From: Miltoncostaea sp963762825
GTDB taxonomy: Bacteria; Actinomycetota; Thermoleophilia; Miltoncostaeales; Miltoncostaeaceae
Assembly (NCBI GenBank): GCA_963762825.1
Contig: CAVXLZ010000001.1
Coordinates: 1,488,001-1,552,000 of the forward strand
Direction: 5' to 3'
Length of the DNA stretch: 64,000 nucleotides
Part shown: positions 16,665-24,847 of the stretch, in pieces
Layout: each line of letters opens with the position of its first letter
Position numbering within the stretch: the stretch's first letter is position 1
Position numbers and translations under genes: made by a program
Notes under the pieces: model-generated
Databases searched by the model: none
Seen by the model: the letters and a program-made list of their open reading frames with translations, nothing else
What the model was told of the DNA's origin: nothing

Positions 16665-17881
16665 CGCCATTCCGGCGTGGGCGGAGGAGATCCGCCAGGC
16701 CGCAACCCGGAACCTCGCCTCCCTCCCGGCCCTGACGGGCGACGAGGAGGCGTGGCGCTTCACGCCGCCCGCCGATCTGGCGCTCACCGGCGCCGAACCG
16801 GACGCCCCGGGCTCCGCCGGCACCGTCGCGGTGGAGGACGGAGTGCGGGCGGCCCGTCTGCGCCTTGCCGACGGCTCCCCGTTCGACCCCCGAGCTGCTC
16901 GACCTGCCCGAGGGCGTCATCGTCGCGGAGCTGGGCGCGGCCCTCGAGGCGCACGAGGCGCTGGTGCGCGGGCGCCTCTATGGCCTGATCGGCTTCGCGG
17001 AGCGCCCCGAGGCGCTGAACGCCGCCCACTGGGACGGCGGGCTCTTCGTGTACGTCCCGCGCGGCGTGCAGGCCACGCTGCCGGTCGAGGCGATCCTCAC
17101 CGCCTCCGGCGCGAGCGGGCGCATCTTCGGGCGCACGTTGATCGTGGTCGAGGAGGGCGCGAAGGCGACGGTCATCGACCGCTACGCCTCGCCGGAGGTC
17201 TCCGGTCCGGTCCAGGCCTCGACCGTGGTGGAGCTCTACGTGGGCCAGGGTGCCGAGCTCGAGCACATCTCGGTGATCGACTGGGGTGCGGGCGTACGCC
17301 ACCACGCCATGCTGCGCGCTCACGTCGAGCGCGACGCCAGGCTGCGCTCGGTGGTCGTGACGCTCGGCGGCGACGTGGTCCGCGTGGAGCCGACCGTCGT
17401 CTGCGCCGGTCCCGGCTCGGACGCCCGCGCCCTCGGCCTCTACTTCGCCGGCGGCGACCAGCACTTCGAGCACCGGGTGATCGCGCGCCACGAGGCCCCG
17501 CAGGCGTACTCGAACCTTCTCTACAAGGGCGCCATCCAGGACCGCGCGCACACCGTCTTCTTCGGCAACCTGATCGTGCCCCCCGGGGCACCGGGCACCG
17601 ACGCGTACCAGACCAACCGCAACCTGGTCCTCAACGACGGGGCGCGCGCCGACACGATCCCGTTCCTCGAGATCGAGACGGCGGAGGTGAAGTGCTCGCA
17701 CGCGGGCGCGGTCGGCCGCGTTGACGACGAGCACCTCTTCTACCTTCAGTCGCGCGGCGTTCCGACGGCCGAGGCGAAGCGGTTGATCGTGATGGGCTTC
17801 CTCCAGGAGGTCCTCGAGATGGTGAGCCTGGAGGAGTTGCGCACCGAACTCGAGGCCGCAGTGCAGGAGAAGCTCTCCTGA
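16657..17881 (+). CDS. sufD: SufD, one-base frameshift
   Basis: Encodes SufD (about 407 residues when joined), which pairs with SufB and binds SufC. The N-terminal 76 residues (MASAIPAWAEEIRQAA... to LADGSP) are in one frame. The remainder (ELLDLPEGVIVAELG... through HWDGGLFVYVPRGV and the C-terminal SRGVPTAEAKRLIVMGFLQEV) is in the next. The shift falls at 16881-16887, GTTCGAC followed by a C run. Deleting one T gives GTCGAC and restores the frame. Deleting one C of the C5 run would also do so. SufD should be needed for SUF function, so a consensus error is the simplest explanation. Confidence 0.88.
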
Positions 17882-18216
17882 GCGATGCCGTCGATGTCGC
17901 CGCTCTCGCCGATCTCGCTCCCGGGGAGCCCATGCTCGTCGAGGTGGACGACACCCCGGTGTGCCTGGTGAACGTGGACGGAACCGTCCTCGCGGTGCAC
18001 GACGTGTGCACCCACGCCCTTGCGTCCCTTTCGGGGGGCTGGGTCGAGGACGACCGCATCGAGTGCCCCCGCCACGGCGCGCAGTTCTCGCTGCGCACCG
18101 GCGAGGTGCTCACCCCTCCCGCCTCGCGGGCGCTCCCCACTTTCGGCGTCGAAATCCGGGACGGTCGCGTCCTGGTTGACCCCATCCCCAGTTGTGAACA
18201 CCCCCTGATCCGATGA
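17878..18216 (+). CDS. Rieske-type ferredoxin of the suf operon
   Basis: A small Rieske [2Fe-2S] protein of the kind found in actinobacterial suf operons. CTHALASLSGG and CPRHGAQF give the Cys-His pairs (CxH...CxxH), and the TGEVLTPPA tail is typical. The conserved N-terminus (DAVDVAALADLAPGEP) begins upstream of the first ATG at 17932, and no ATG, GTG or TTG precedes it in frame. The best start is CTG at 17878, overlapping the sufD stop, with CAGGAGA 8-9 bases upstream. If only standard starts are allowed the CDS would be 17932-18216. Probable role: electron supply to cluster assembly (inference). Confidence 0.85.
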   Translation: MSDAVDVAALADLAPGEPMLVEVDDTPVCLVNVDGTVLAVHDVCTHALASLSGGWVEDDRIECPRHGAQFSLRTGEVLTPPASRALPTFGVEIRDGRVLVDPIPSCEHPLIR

Positions 18217-18225
18217 GGAAGAACC

Positions 18226-19002
18226 GTGGCTGACCCCATCCTGCAGATCGCCGGCCTCGAGGTCTCCGTCGACGACACGCCCATCCTGAAGGGCGTCGAC
18301 CTGACGGTCCCCCAGGGGGAGGTGCACGCGCTGATGGGCCCGAACGGCTCCGGCAAGAGCACCCTCGCCTACGCCCTCGCGGGCCACCCGCGCTACGAGA
18401 TCACCGGCGGATCGGTGGTCTTCGACGGCCAGGACATCGTCGAGATGGAGGCCGACGAGCGCGCGCGTCTGGGCTTGTTCCTCGCCATGCAGTACCCGGT
18501 CGAGGTGCCCGGCGTGTCGGTGATGAACTTCCTGCGGACGTCGCTCAACGCGATCCGCGGCGAAGACATCTCGCCTCGCGATTTCATCAAGCTCTTCGAC
18601 GCCAAGTCGAAGCTACTTGGGTTCGACCGCTCCTTCGCCGACCGCTACCTCAACCAGGGCTTCTCGGGCGGAGAGAAGAAGCGCCACGAGATCCTCCAGA
18701 TGGCCATGATCGAGCCGAGGTTCGCCGTTCTCGACGAGACCGACTCCGGCCTCGACGTCGACGCGCTGAAGGTCGTCTCCGAGGGCGTCAACACGATGCG
18801 CGGCCCCGGCCTCGGCGTCCTGATCATCACCCACTACACGCGGATCCTGCGCTACATCAGGCCCGATGTGGTCCACGTGATGTTCGAGGGACGGATCGCC
18901 CGCACCGGCGGGCCGGAGCTGGCCGACTACCTCGAGGAGCACGGCTATGTGGAGTTCGGCGCCGCCGAGGAGGCCGCGGCACCCGCCGGCGCCGGTGGCT
19001 GA
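18226..19002 (+). CDS. sufC: Fe-S assembly ATPase SufC
   Basis: A 258-residue ABC-type ATPase that powers SufBC2D. Walker A is GPNGSGKST (38-46), the Q-loop is near MQYPVEVPG, the signature FSGGEKKRHEILQM replaces the classical LSGGQ as in all SufC, and Walker B is FAVLDETDSGLD. GTG start with GAGGAAG upstream, 9 bases after the Rieske stop. The Ala-rich tail (last 15 residues) is a minor extension. Confidence 0.96.
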   Translation: MADPILQIAGLEVSVDDTPILKGVDLTVPQGEVHALMGPNGSGKSTLAYALAGHPRYEITGGSVVFDGQDIVEMEADERARLGLFLAMQYPVEVPGVSVMNFLRTSLNAIRGEDISPRDFIKLFDAKSKLLGFDRSFADRYLNQGFSGGEKKRHEILQMAMIEPRFAVLDETDSGLDVDALKVVSEGVNTMRGPGLGVLIITHYTRILRYIRPDVVHVMFEGRIARTGGPELADYLEEHGYVEFGAAEEAAAPAGAGG

Positions 19003-19011
19003 GCCCGCGGC

Positions 19012-20247
19012 ATGAGCACCACGGCCGCCATCGACGTCTCCGCGATCAGGGCGGATTTCCCGATCCTGTCGCGGCGCGTCCATGGCTCGCCGCTGGTCTA
19101 TCTCGACTCGGCGGCCACCTCACAGAAGCCCACCGCCGTGCTCGACGCGATGGACGCCTACTACCGGCAGACGAACGCCAACGTCCATCGCGGCGTCTAC
19201 GAGCTCGCCGCAGAGGCCACGGCGCGCTTCGAGGCGGGCCGCGACTCCGTGGCACGCCTTGTCGGCGCTCGGCGGGAGTCGGTCGTCTTCACGAAGAACG
19301 CCAGCGAGGCGATCAACCTGGTGGCGTGGGCGTGGGGGGTTCGCAACCTCCGTGCGGGCGACGAGATCCTCGTCACCGAGATGGAGCACCACTCGAACAT
19401 CGTCCCCTGGCAAATCGTCGCCGGGATCACCGGTGCCCACGTGCGCTTCGCGCCGGTCACGCGGGAGGGCGAGCTCGACATGGAGGCCTTCACCTCCATG
19501 CTGTCCGAGCGGACGCGCGTGGTGGGAGTGGTGCACGCGAGTAACGTGCTCGGCACCATCAATCCCGTCACGGAGATCGCAAGGCTGGCCCACGAGCAGG
19601 GCGCCCTCGTCGTGGTGGACGGATCGCAGAGCGTGCCGCACATGCCCGTGGACGTGCCCGCGCTCGAGTGCGACTTCTTCGCGTTCACCGGCCACAAGCT
19701 CCTCGGGCCGACCGGTATCGGCGTGCTGGTAGGGCGCACGGAGATCCTCGAGAGCATGGAGCCCTTCCTCGGCGGAGGGGAGATGATCTCCGACGTCACC
19801 ACAGAGGGCTCGACCTGGGCCGATCTGCCCCTGAAGTTCGAGGCCGGCACTCCACCGATCGCCGAGGCGATCGGCCTGGGTGCCGCGGCCGAGTATCTGA
19901 TGGCCGTCGGCCTCGACGCCGTGCGCGCCCACGAGATGGAGCTCACGACGCACATGCTCGATGCGCTCGCGCAGTTGGAGGGCATCACCATCTACGGACC
20001 CCACGACCCGGCGGTTCGCGGCGGCGCGGTCTCGTTCAGCCTCCCGGACCTGCATCCCCACGACATCGCCCAGCTCGTCGATCAGGAGGGTGTCTGCGTG
20101 AGAGCCGGCCACCACTGCGCCAAGCCGCTCATGCGCGTGCTCGGCGTCGGCGCCACGGCCCGCGCGAGCACGTACCTCTACAATTCGCACGACGAGATCG
20201 ACGCATTCGTGCGCGCCCTGGGCAACGCCCGGGCCGCATTCAAGTAA
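19012..20247 (+). CDS. sufS: Cysteine desulfurase SufS
   Basis: A 411-residue group II PLP-dependent cysteine desulfurase, which releases sulfur from Cys as a persulfide. The PLP Lys is Lys229 in FTGHKLLGPTG and the active-site Cys is Cys369 in RAGHHCAKPLMR. NVHRGVYELA near the N-terminus is also typical. The partner acceptor SufU is the next gene. The start lies 9 bases after the sufC stop. Confidence 0.97.
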   Translation: MSTTAAIDVSAIRADFPILSRRVHGSPLVYLDSAATSQKPTAVLDAMDAYYRQTNANVHRGVYELAAEATARFEAGRDSVARLVGARRESVVFTKNASEAINLVAWAWGVRNLRAGDEILVTEMEHHSNIVPWQIVAGITGAHVRFAPVTREGELDMEAFTSMLSERTRVVGVVHASNVLGTINPVTEIARLAHEQGALVVVDGSQSVPHMPVDVPALECDFFAFTGHKLLGPTGIGVLVGRTEILESMEPFLGGGEMISDVTTEGSTWADLPLKFEAGTPPIAEAIGLGAAAEYLMAVGLDAVRAHEMELTTHMLDALAQLEGITIYGPHDPAVRGGAVSFSLPDLHPHDIAQLVDQEGVCVRAGHHCAKPLMRVLGVGATARASTYLYNSHDEIDAFVRALGNARAAFK

Positions 20248-20260
20248 AGAGAGAAACGCC

Positions 20261-20701
20261 GTGGGTGGCCTCGACGACCTCTATCAGGATCTGATCCTCG
20301 ACCACTACCGCCGCAAGCGCGGAGAGGGGTCGCTCGAGAACCCCACCGTCGCGGTGGACCAGAACAACCCGCTCTGCGGGGACGAGGTCCACCTGGAGCT
20401 CAACATCGTCGACGGCCGGGTGACCGAGATCGCCCACACCGGCGAGGGGTGCTCGATCTCGCAGGCCTCGATGTCGATGATGAGCGAGGCCCTGGTCGGC
20501 AAGTCCGTCGAGGAGGCGCTGGACGTGGTCGAGCACTTCAGGATGGTCATGCACGGGTCGGAGGAGGGCGACGAGGACCGCCTGGGCGACGCGATCGCGC
20601 TCGGGGGAGTCGCCAAGTACCCGGTGCGGGTGAAGTGCGCCCTGCTCGGATGGATGGCCGCGAAGGACGCGATCCAGACCTACCAGCGCCAGGAGGTGTG
20701 A
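20261..20701 (+). CDS. sufU: Zinc-dependent sulfurtransferase SufU
   Basis: A 146-residue SufU that accepts sulfur from SufS through zinc-ligand swapping. The zinc ligands Cys39, Asp41, Cys64 and Cys126 are all present (NPLCGD, GEGCSIS, KCALLG). The 18-21-residue insertion (about residues 98-119, HGSEEGDEDRLGD...) that separates SufU from IscU is visible. GTG start, with AAAGAGAGAAA upstream as a weak SD. An AGGAGG at its end serves the next gene. Confidence 0.95.
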   Translation: MGGLDDLYQDLILDHYRRKRGEGSLENPTVAVDQNNPLCGDEVHLELNIVDGRVTEIAHTGEGCSISQASMSMMSEALVGKSVEEALDVVEHFRMVMHGSEEGDEDRLGDAIALGGVAKYPVRVKCALLGWMAAKDAIQTYQRQEV

Positions 20702-20703
20702 CC

Positions 20704-21012
20704 GTGGTGAGCGAAGAGGAGATCCGCAGCGCGATGAAGCAGGTCGAGGACCCCGAGCTCGGAGTGAACATCGTCGACCTCGGGCTGCTCTACGGGGTGA
20801 ATATCGGGGACGACGGCAAGGTCATCCTGGACATGACCCTCACCTCGATGGGATGCCCCCTCACGGAGCAGATCCTGGGCGACTCGCGCGCGGCGCTGGA
20901 GCCGCTCGAGGGCGTCACCGAGGTCGACGTCAACTGGGTCTGGGACCCGCCCTGGTCGCCGGACGCGATGACCGAGGAGGGCAAGTTCCTGATGAAGGTG
21001 ATGGGCTTTTGA
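20704..21012 (+). CDS. sufT: SufT-like MIP18/DUF59 Fe-S protein
   Basis: A 102-residue single-domain MIP18-family protein (PaaD/SufT type) that helps mature Fe-S proteins. DPELGVNIVDLGLLYGV and TSMGCPL (conserved Cys51) are characteristic. Of two adjacent GTG codons (20704 and 20707) I use 20704; AGGAGG at 20691-20696 is then 7 bases upstream. An in-frame GTG at 20698 is too close to that SD. The stop overlaps the next start (TTGA). Confidence 0.9.
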   Translation: MVSEEEIRSAMKQVEDPELGVNIVDLGLLYGVNIGDDGKVILDMTLTSMGCPLTEQILGDSRAALEPLEGVTEVDVNWVWDPPWSPDAMTEEGKFLMKVMGF

Positions 21013-21446
21013 CCTCGCACGCCCCCGCGGAGCGCCCCCTGACGCTCGAGGAGAAGAAGGCCGCCGCCAGGGCCCGCGCGCGCGCCGCGCGGCAGGCCGA
21101 GGCCGGCGGGGAGACCTTCGTCACCATCTCTCCCGCGGCGGCCGAGTACATCCGCGCCTCCGCGCTCGAGCAGGGGCGGCCGCAGGGCGTGCGCCTGCGG
21201 ATCCTGGCCGGTGGCTGCTCGGGACTCGAGTACAAGCTCGACCTGCTCGCCGTCGGTGAGACGGCCACCGCGGGCGACCGCGAGGTGGTCTCCAACGGGG
21301 TGACCATGCTCATGGACCTGAAGAGCGCGATCCACGTGACGGGCTCGGTGATCGACTACGAGGACGGGCTCCTGCGCCGGGGGTTCCGGATCAACAACCC
21401 CAACGCGACCTCGACCTGCTCCTGCGGGGACAGCTTCGGGGCGTAG
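21009..21446 (+). CDS. A-type Fe-S carrier (ErpA/SufA/IscA family)
   Basis: A 145-residue A-type carrier that passes clusters to targets. The three cluster cysteines are Cys70 (AGGCSG) and Cys137/Cys139 (TCSCG). The family core begins at about residue 36 (TFVTISPAAAEYI) and is preceded by an unusual Lys/Ala/Arg-rich extension (EEKKAAARARARAARQAEA). TTG start overlapping the sufT stop. Last gene of the suf operon. No clear terminator follows. Confidence 0.9.
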   Translation: MTSHAPAERPLTLEEKKAAARARARAARQAEAGGETFVTISPAAAEYIRASALEQGRPQGVRLRILAGGCSGLEYKLDLLAVGETATAGDREVVSNGVTMLMDLKSAIHVTGSVIDYEDGLLRRGFRINNPNATSTCSCGDSFGA

Positions 21447-21648
21447 CCCCGTCTCTGACTGTTCGGGCGGCGTGCGGCGTGCGCCCGGCGGACACCCCCC
21501 ACAGCAACGGACGATGGCAGCGCGGTGTCCCACGCCAGATCGACGACATGAGCCTGCGCGATTCCCGACGAGATGTGCGACCCTCGGCCGATCTCCGGCC
21601 GCAGCGCGTTGCGCTCACGAGCCGCCCCGACAGGCAAGAGGAGGAGAC

Positions 21649-21960
21649 ATCGCGCCCGTAGCGCTCTTCATACGTCATCGCACCCGGCCGGGCCAACGCG
21701 ATGAGGTCCGCGCGATCTGGGAGAAGCACATGGCTCCGGCTATCGCTGCCAACCCGGATCACGAGGCCTACTTCTACTGCTTCGACACCGCGGAGCCCGA
21801 CGCTATCTCCGCCTTCCAGCAGTACGCCGGTCCCGAGGCCGCGCAGAGGTTTCTCGAAACCGAGGCGTACTGCAGCTACCAGCGCGAGGTCGAACCGCTA
21901 CTGCTGGGTCCGCCCGAGGTCACGAGCCTCGATCCCGTCTGGAGCAAGCACCCCGCCTGA
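21649..21960 (+). CDS. ABM-domain monooxygenase-like protein
   Basis: An antibiotic-biosynthesis-monooxygenase (dimeric alpha/beta barrel) protein of about 103 residues. VALFIRHRTRPGQRDEVRAIWEKH, then HEAYFYCFDTAEPDAISAFQQYAG and FLETEAYCSYQREVEPLL follow the fold's beta-alpha-beta pattern. Relatives oxidise quinols or act in stress defence; the substrate is unknown. No standard start lies near the domain. ATC at 21649 follows AAGAGGAGGAG at a good spacing and may be the start (a rare codon known from infC-like cases). Otherwise translation begins at an ATG at 21472 or 21514 with a low-complexity extension. Confidence 0.6.
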   Translation: MAPVALFIRHRTRPGQRDEVRAIWEKHMAPAIAANPDHEAYFYCFDTAEPDAISAFQQYAGPEAAQRFLETEAYCSYQREVEPLLLGPPEVTSLDPVWSKHPA

Positions 21961-22116
21961 CCACCCGATGTGAGCGTGATCCACCCGGCCCGGCGCGGCC
22001 TCGCAGCCGCCGTGAGCGCGCCCCGTGGAAGCGCCGGACGATCGTCCCGGCAGGGGAGGCTCCAGGGCGGAGCCGCGGCACGTGGACGCCGGGCACTCCA
22101 AGGTTCAGCCGGCCCG

Positions 22117-23499
22117 TCAGGTCGCGGGAGTCGCCAGCCCGTCGTCCCCCGCGGGCGCGGTGTCCAGCTCCGGGGTGCCGTCCACGAGCACGGCGCCCAC
22201 GGCGGGCGCCGGCGAGGGTGAGATGGCGGCCTGGATGAACGCCCGAGGGATGTCCGCCCCGCGCTGCCAGGCGACGAGGTAGGGATAGGGGTTGACGCTG
22301 TCGCCATCGCCGGGATGCACCTCGAAGTGGAGGTGCGGCGGGGTGGTGATGGCCTGGCCGGTGTTGCCGACGAACCCGATCACCTGTCCCGCTCTGACCC
22401 GCGCGCCCTCCACCGCGGCCGGCGCGTACGCCGACATGTGGGCGTAGTAGAAGGAGTTGCCCGCGTCGTCGGTGAGCCAGAGCCGATTCCCGCCGAGCGT
22501 GTTCACGCCCACCCGCGAGAGCGTGCCGTCGGCGACCGCGAGCAACGGGGTGCCCGTCGCGGCGAAGATGTCGTTGCCATGGTGCCAGCCGGTTCCGGCG
22601 CGGGGAGCGGCGTAGTCATCGACGAAGCTGGCCTCGCCCCCCACGGGGAAAACGTAGCCGCCATCGCTGGCGATCGTTGCCTCGGGCGCGGCGCGACGCG
22701 GCAACCCCAACGGGGACGCCGGCGCGATGGGCGCCACCGGGACGACCTCGGGCATTCCCGGCATCGGCGTCGTTCCCGGACGCGGCTCGCCGAGGGGGCG
22801 CTTGGGCGGTGCCTCGGGCGTAGTCGGCGTCGCGGGATCCGGCCCGCCCTCAGGTGGACGAGGATCTGCCGGGGCCGTGCCGGCCACGGCCGCGAGGTCC
22901 AGGTGCCCCAGCACGAAGGGCTGGCCGATGACGGCGGCGGCCTGGGGATCGGTGACCTCGAGGCGCAGGCCGTTGGCGCGCACGCCGCCGGCGCTGTCCG
23001 AGACCTGCTCCAGGAAGACGAGCGTGCCGATCCCCACGACGTCCACCCGGCTGCCGGGACCGGCTGCCACGGGCTCGCCGTCGACCGCGAGCCCCGAGAC
23101 CGAGCCCTTTGTGAGCCCCGACCCGCCCGCGCCGATTCCCGAGGCCGAGCGCGCCGAGAACCGCAGGTCCCCGATCGTCACCCGTCCGTCCAGGAGGATC
23201 GCATCCCTGACCACGACCGACCCCTCCGCGCGGCCATCCCGGCCCGCGACGATTGCACTCACCCGCACCTCGACCCTTCCGATGCTGCCGCCACCCGCCG
23301 GACGGAGCCCGGAGACCTGCGTGGAGCGCGTCGTGGCGCCGCTCGAGTCGGCCGAGACCGCGCCCTGGGTGCCGCCGGGAAGCAGGGCGGCGTAGCCGAC
23401 CGCCCTCGCCGAGGCCGGCGCACCGTCGCTCGCGAGCGCGAGCGACAGCGTCGACGCGAGGACGAGAGCCGTCGCCGCTATGAGTCGGATGGATCTCAC
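22117..23499 (-). CDS. Secreted M23 peptidase with N-terminal anchor-type domain
   Basis: A protein of about 460 residues with a signal peptide (RSIRLIAATALVLASTLSLALA), a Gly/Ser/Val-rich N-terminal domain like choice-of-anchor P modules (about 25-205), a Pro-rich linker (205-270) and a C-terminal LytM/M23 domain. The zinc residues are in HHGND (about 306-310) and HLH (about 389-391). It should cleave peptidoglycan cross-bridges or stem peptides. I prefer the GTG at 23499; an upstream ATG at 23547 adds 16 residues before the signal peptide. It is divergent from the NlpC/P60 gene. Confidence 0.85.
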   Translation of the reverse strand: MRSIRLIAATALVLASTLSLALASDGAPASARAVGYAALLPGGTQGAVSADSSGATTRSTQVSGLRPAGGGSIGRVEVRVSAIVAGRDGRAEGSVVVRDAILLDGRVTIGDLRFSARSASGIGAGGSGLTKGSVSGLAVDGEPVAAGPGSRVDVVGIGTLVFLEQVSDSAGGVRANGLRLEVTDPQAAAVIGQPFVLGHLDLAAVAGTAPADPRPPEGGPDPATPTTPEAPPKRPLGEPRPGTTPMPGMPEVVPVAPIAPASPLGLPRRAAPEATIASDGGYVFPVGGEASFVDDYAAPRAGTGWHHGNDIFAATGTPLLAVADGTLSRVGVNTLGGNRLWLTDDAGNSFYYAHMSAYAPAAVEGARVRAGQVIGFVGNTGQAITTPPHLHFEVHPGDGDSVNPYPYLVAWQRGADIPRAFIQAAISPSPAPAVGAVLVDGTPELDTAPAGDDGLATPAT

Positions 23500-23559
23500 C
23501 CCCGCATCATTCCCTGTCCCGGAGGTGGCATCAACGTGGCTCGTCACCGGTTACGCCGC

Positions 23560-23694
23560 GCAGAGCGCTCCCCGCCGTGTTGTGCGGCGTCGCCGAAGGG
23601 TGGTACGGTTCCGCACCGGCTGGGGCGACGAGATTCCCCGCTATCACCCCATTTCCGCTCCCCGGGCCCCGTAAACGCGCAGGAGACTCGCTTT
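23560..23694 (+). promoter_or_regulatory. Possible structured 5' leader of the NlpC/P60 gene
   Basis: The 195-bp gap before the NlpC/P60 gene can fold. CGCCG/CGGCG forms a hairpin at about 23572-23588. CGTCGCC (23587-23593) pairs with GGCGACG (23624-23630) around an internal GGTG...CACC stem. GCCGAA...GGTACGG...GGGGCGA partly recalls the 5' half of ydaO/yuaA (c-di-AMP) riboswitches, which often precede wall hydrolase genes. The conserved 3' half is not evident, so this is a weak lead. The leader ends with AGGAG (23681-23685). Confidence 0.25.
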
Positions 23695-24801
23695 CTGAGA
23701 CGCCCGCGTCACCTCGTAGCATCCGGCTTCGCCCTGATCGTGCTCGCGACGCTGCTCGCGTTCGGGACCTCGGTCGCGACGACCGAGCCGGCGGCGATCG
23801 AGGCGAAACGCGCCGAGGTGGCACGCGTCCAGGCCGAACTCGGCGCCTTCAACACGCAGGTCGAGGTCGCGGCCGAGGCGTACAACGGCGCCCGCTACGA
23901 GCTGGGCCAGGTGACGGCCCGGATCGAGGAGAACGCCTCGCTCACGCGCCAGACCGAGCGCGACCTGACGGCGAAGCGCAAGGCGCTCGCCGAGCGGTTG
24001 CGCGGGCTCTACGCCACTCACGAGCCGAGCCTGGCCGAGATCCTGATCACGAGCGGCAGCATCGCCGCCGCCGCCGACGAGATCGAGCTGCTCGACCGCG
24101 TCGGTGAGCAGGATGCCCAGGTGGTGACCGGCCTTCGCGAGCACAAGGCGACGCTGGCGAAGCTGCGAGCGCAACTCATCGAGGATCGATCGACGGCCGC
24201 CGACGCGGTCGCCGCACGAGAGCGGGAGAAGGCGAAGGTCGAGAGCCTGCTCGCCCAGCGCCAGGCCGTCCTCGACAGCGCCAGCGGTGAGCTGAGGGGT
24301 CTGCTGCGCGCCGAGGAGGCCCGCAAGGCACGCGAGGCGGCGGCCGCCGCGGAGGCCGCCCGCCAGCGTCAGGCCGCCGCAGCCGTGGCTTCATCGACGC
24401 CCTCCACCGTCGCGCCGAGCGCGGGTGCCGCCGCCGCGACCCCGCTTCCGAGCGGCAGCGGCAACGCCGCCGCCGCGAGCATCGCGATGCGATACCTCGG
24501 CGTCCCCTACGTGTGGGGCGGCGCCAGCCCTTCGGGCTTCGACTGCAGCGGCCTGGCCTCGTACGCCTTCGCGCAGATCGGCAAGAGCGTGCCGCACTAC
24601 ACCGGCGCGATATGGAATGCCTTCCCTCAGGTCCCCTCCGGTCAGTTGCAGGTGGGAGATCTGGTCTTCTTCCACGGACTCGGCCACATGGGGATCTACC
24701 TCGGTGGCGACCAGTTCGTGCACGCGCCCCACACGGGTGACGTGGTCAAGGTGAGCCAGCTCTCCAGCTACTCCGGATACGTCGGAGCGGTTCGCCCCTG
24801 A
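23695..24801 (+). CDS. Secreted NlpC/P60 endopeptidase with coiled coil
   Basis: A 368-residue wall hydrolase of the RipA/CwlO type. A signal peptide (RRPRH then a hydrophobic stretch to about residue 25) is followed by a coiled coil (about 30-220, ending in an Ala/Glu/Arg tract), a linker, and the NlpC/P60 domain with Cys284 (FDCSGL) and His331 (GHMGIYLGG). It cleaves D-Glu-DAP bonds. No ATG, GTG or TTG is in frame near the signal peptide. CTG at 23695, 9 bases after AGGAG, fits best. An interrupted hairpin (24803-24830) follows the stop. Confidence 0.85.
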   Translation: MRRPRHLVASGFALIVLATLLAFGTSVATTEPAAIEAKRAEVARVQAELGAFNTQVEVAAEAYNGARYELGQVTARIEENASLTRQTERDLTAKRKALAERLRGLYATHEPSLAEILITSGSIAAAADEIELLDRVGEQDAQVVTGLREHKATLAKLRAQLIEDRSTAADAVAAREREKAKVESLLAQRQAVLDSASGELRGLLRAEEARKAREAAAAAEAARQRQAAAAVASSTPSTVAPSAGAAAATPLPSGSGNAAAASIAMRYLGVPYVWGGASPSGFDCSGLASYAFAQIGKSVPHYTGAIWNAFPQVPSGQLQVGDLVFFHGLGHMGIYLGGDQFVHAPHTGDVVKVSQLSSYSGYVGAVRP

Positions 24802-24847
24802 TCTCCGCTCCTCAAGGGGAGCACGCGGAGGGCCGACATAGGGGGTG

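Noticed and set aside
16887..16891. C5 homopolymer as the sole cause of the sufD frameshift
   Set aside because: It would restore the frame, but the adjacent GTTCGAC explains all four cases with one rule, and no homopolymer is present at the cca or EF-G-like breaks.
17885..17890. ATG at 17885 as the Rieske start
   Set aside because: It is in a different frame from the Rieske domain.
21472..21648. N-terminal extension of the ABM protein from ATG 21472
   Set aside because: The residues are Arg/Pro-rich with no resemblance to the family, and a strong SD directly precedes the domain. Kept only as an alternative start.
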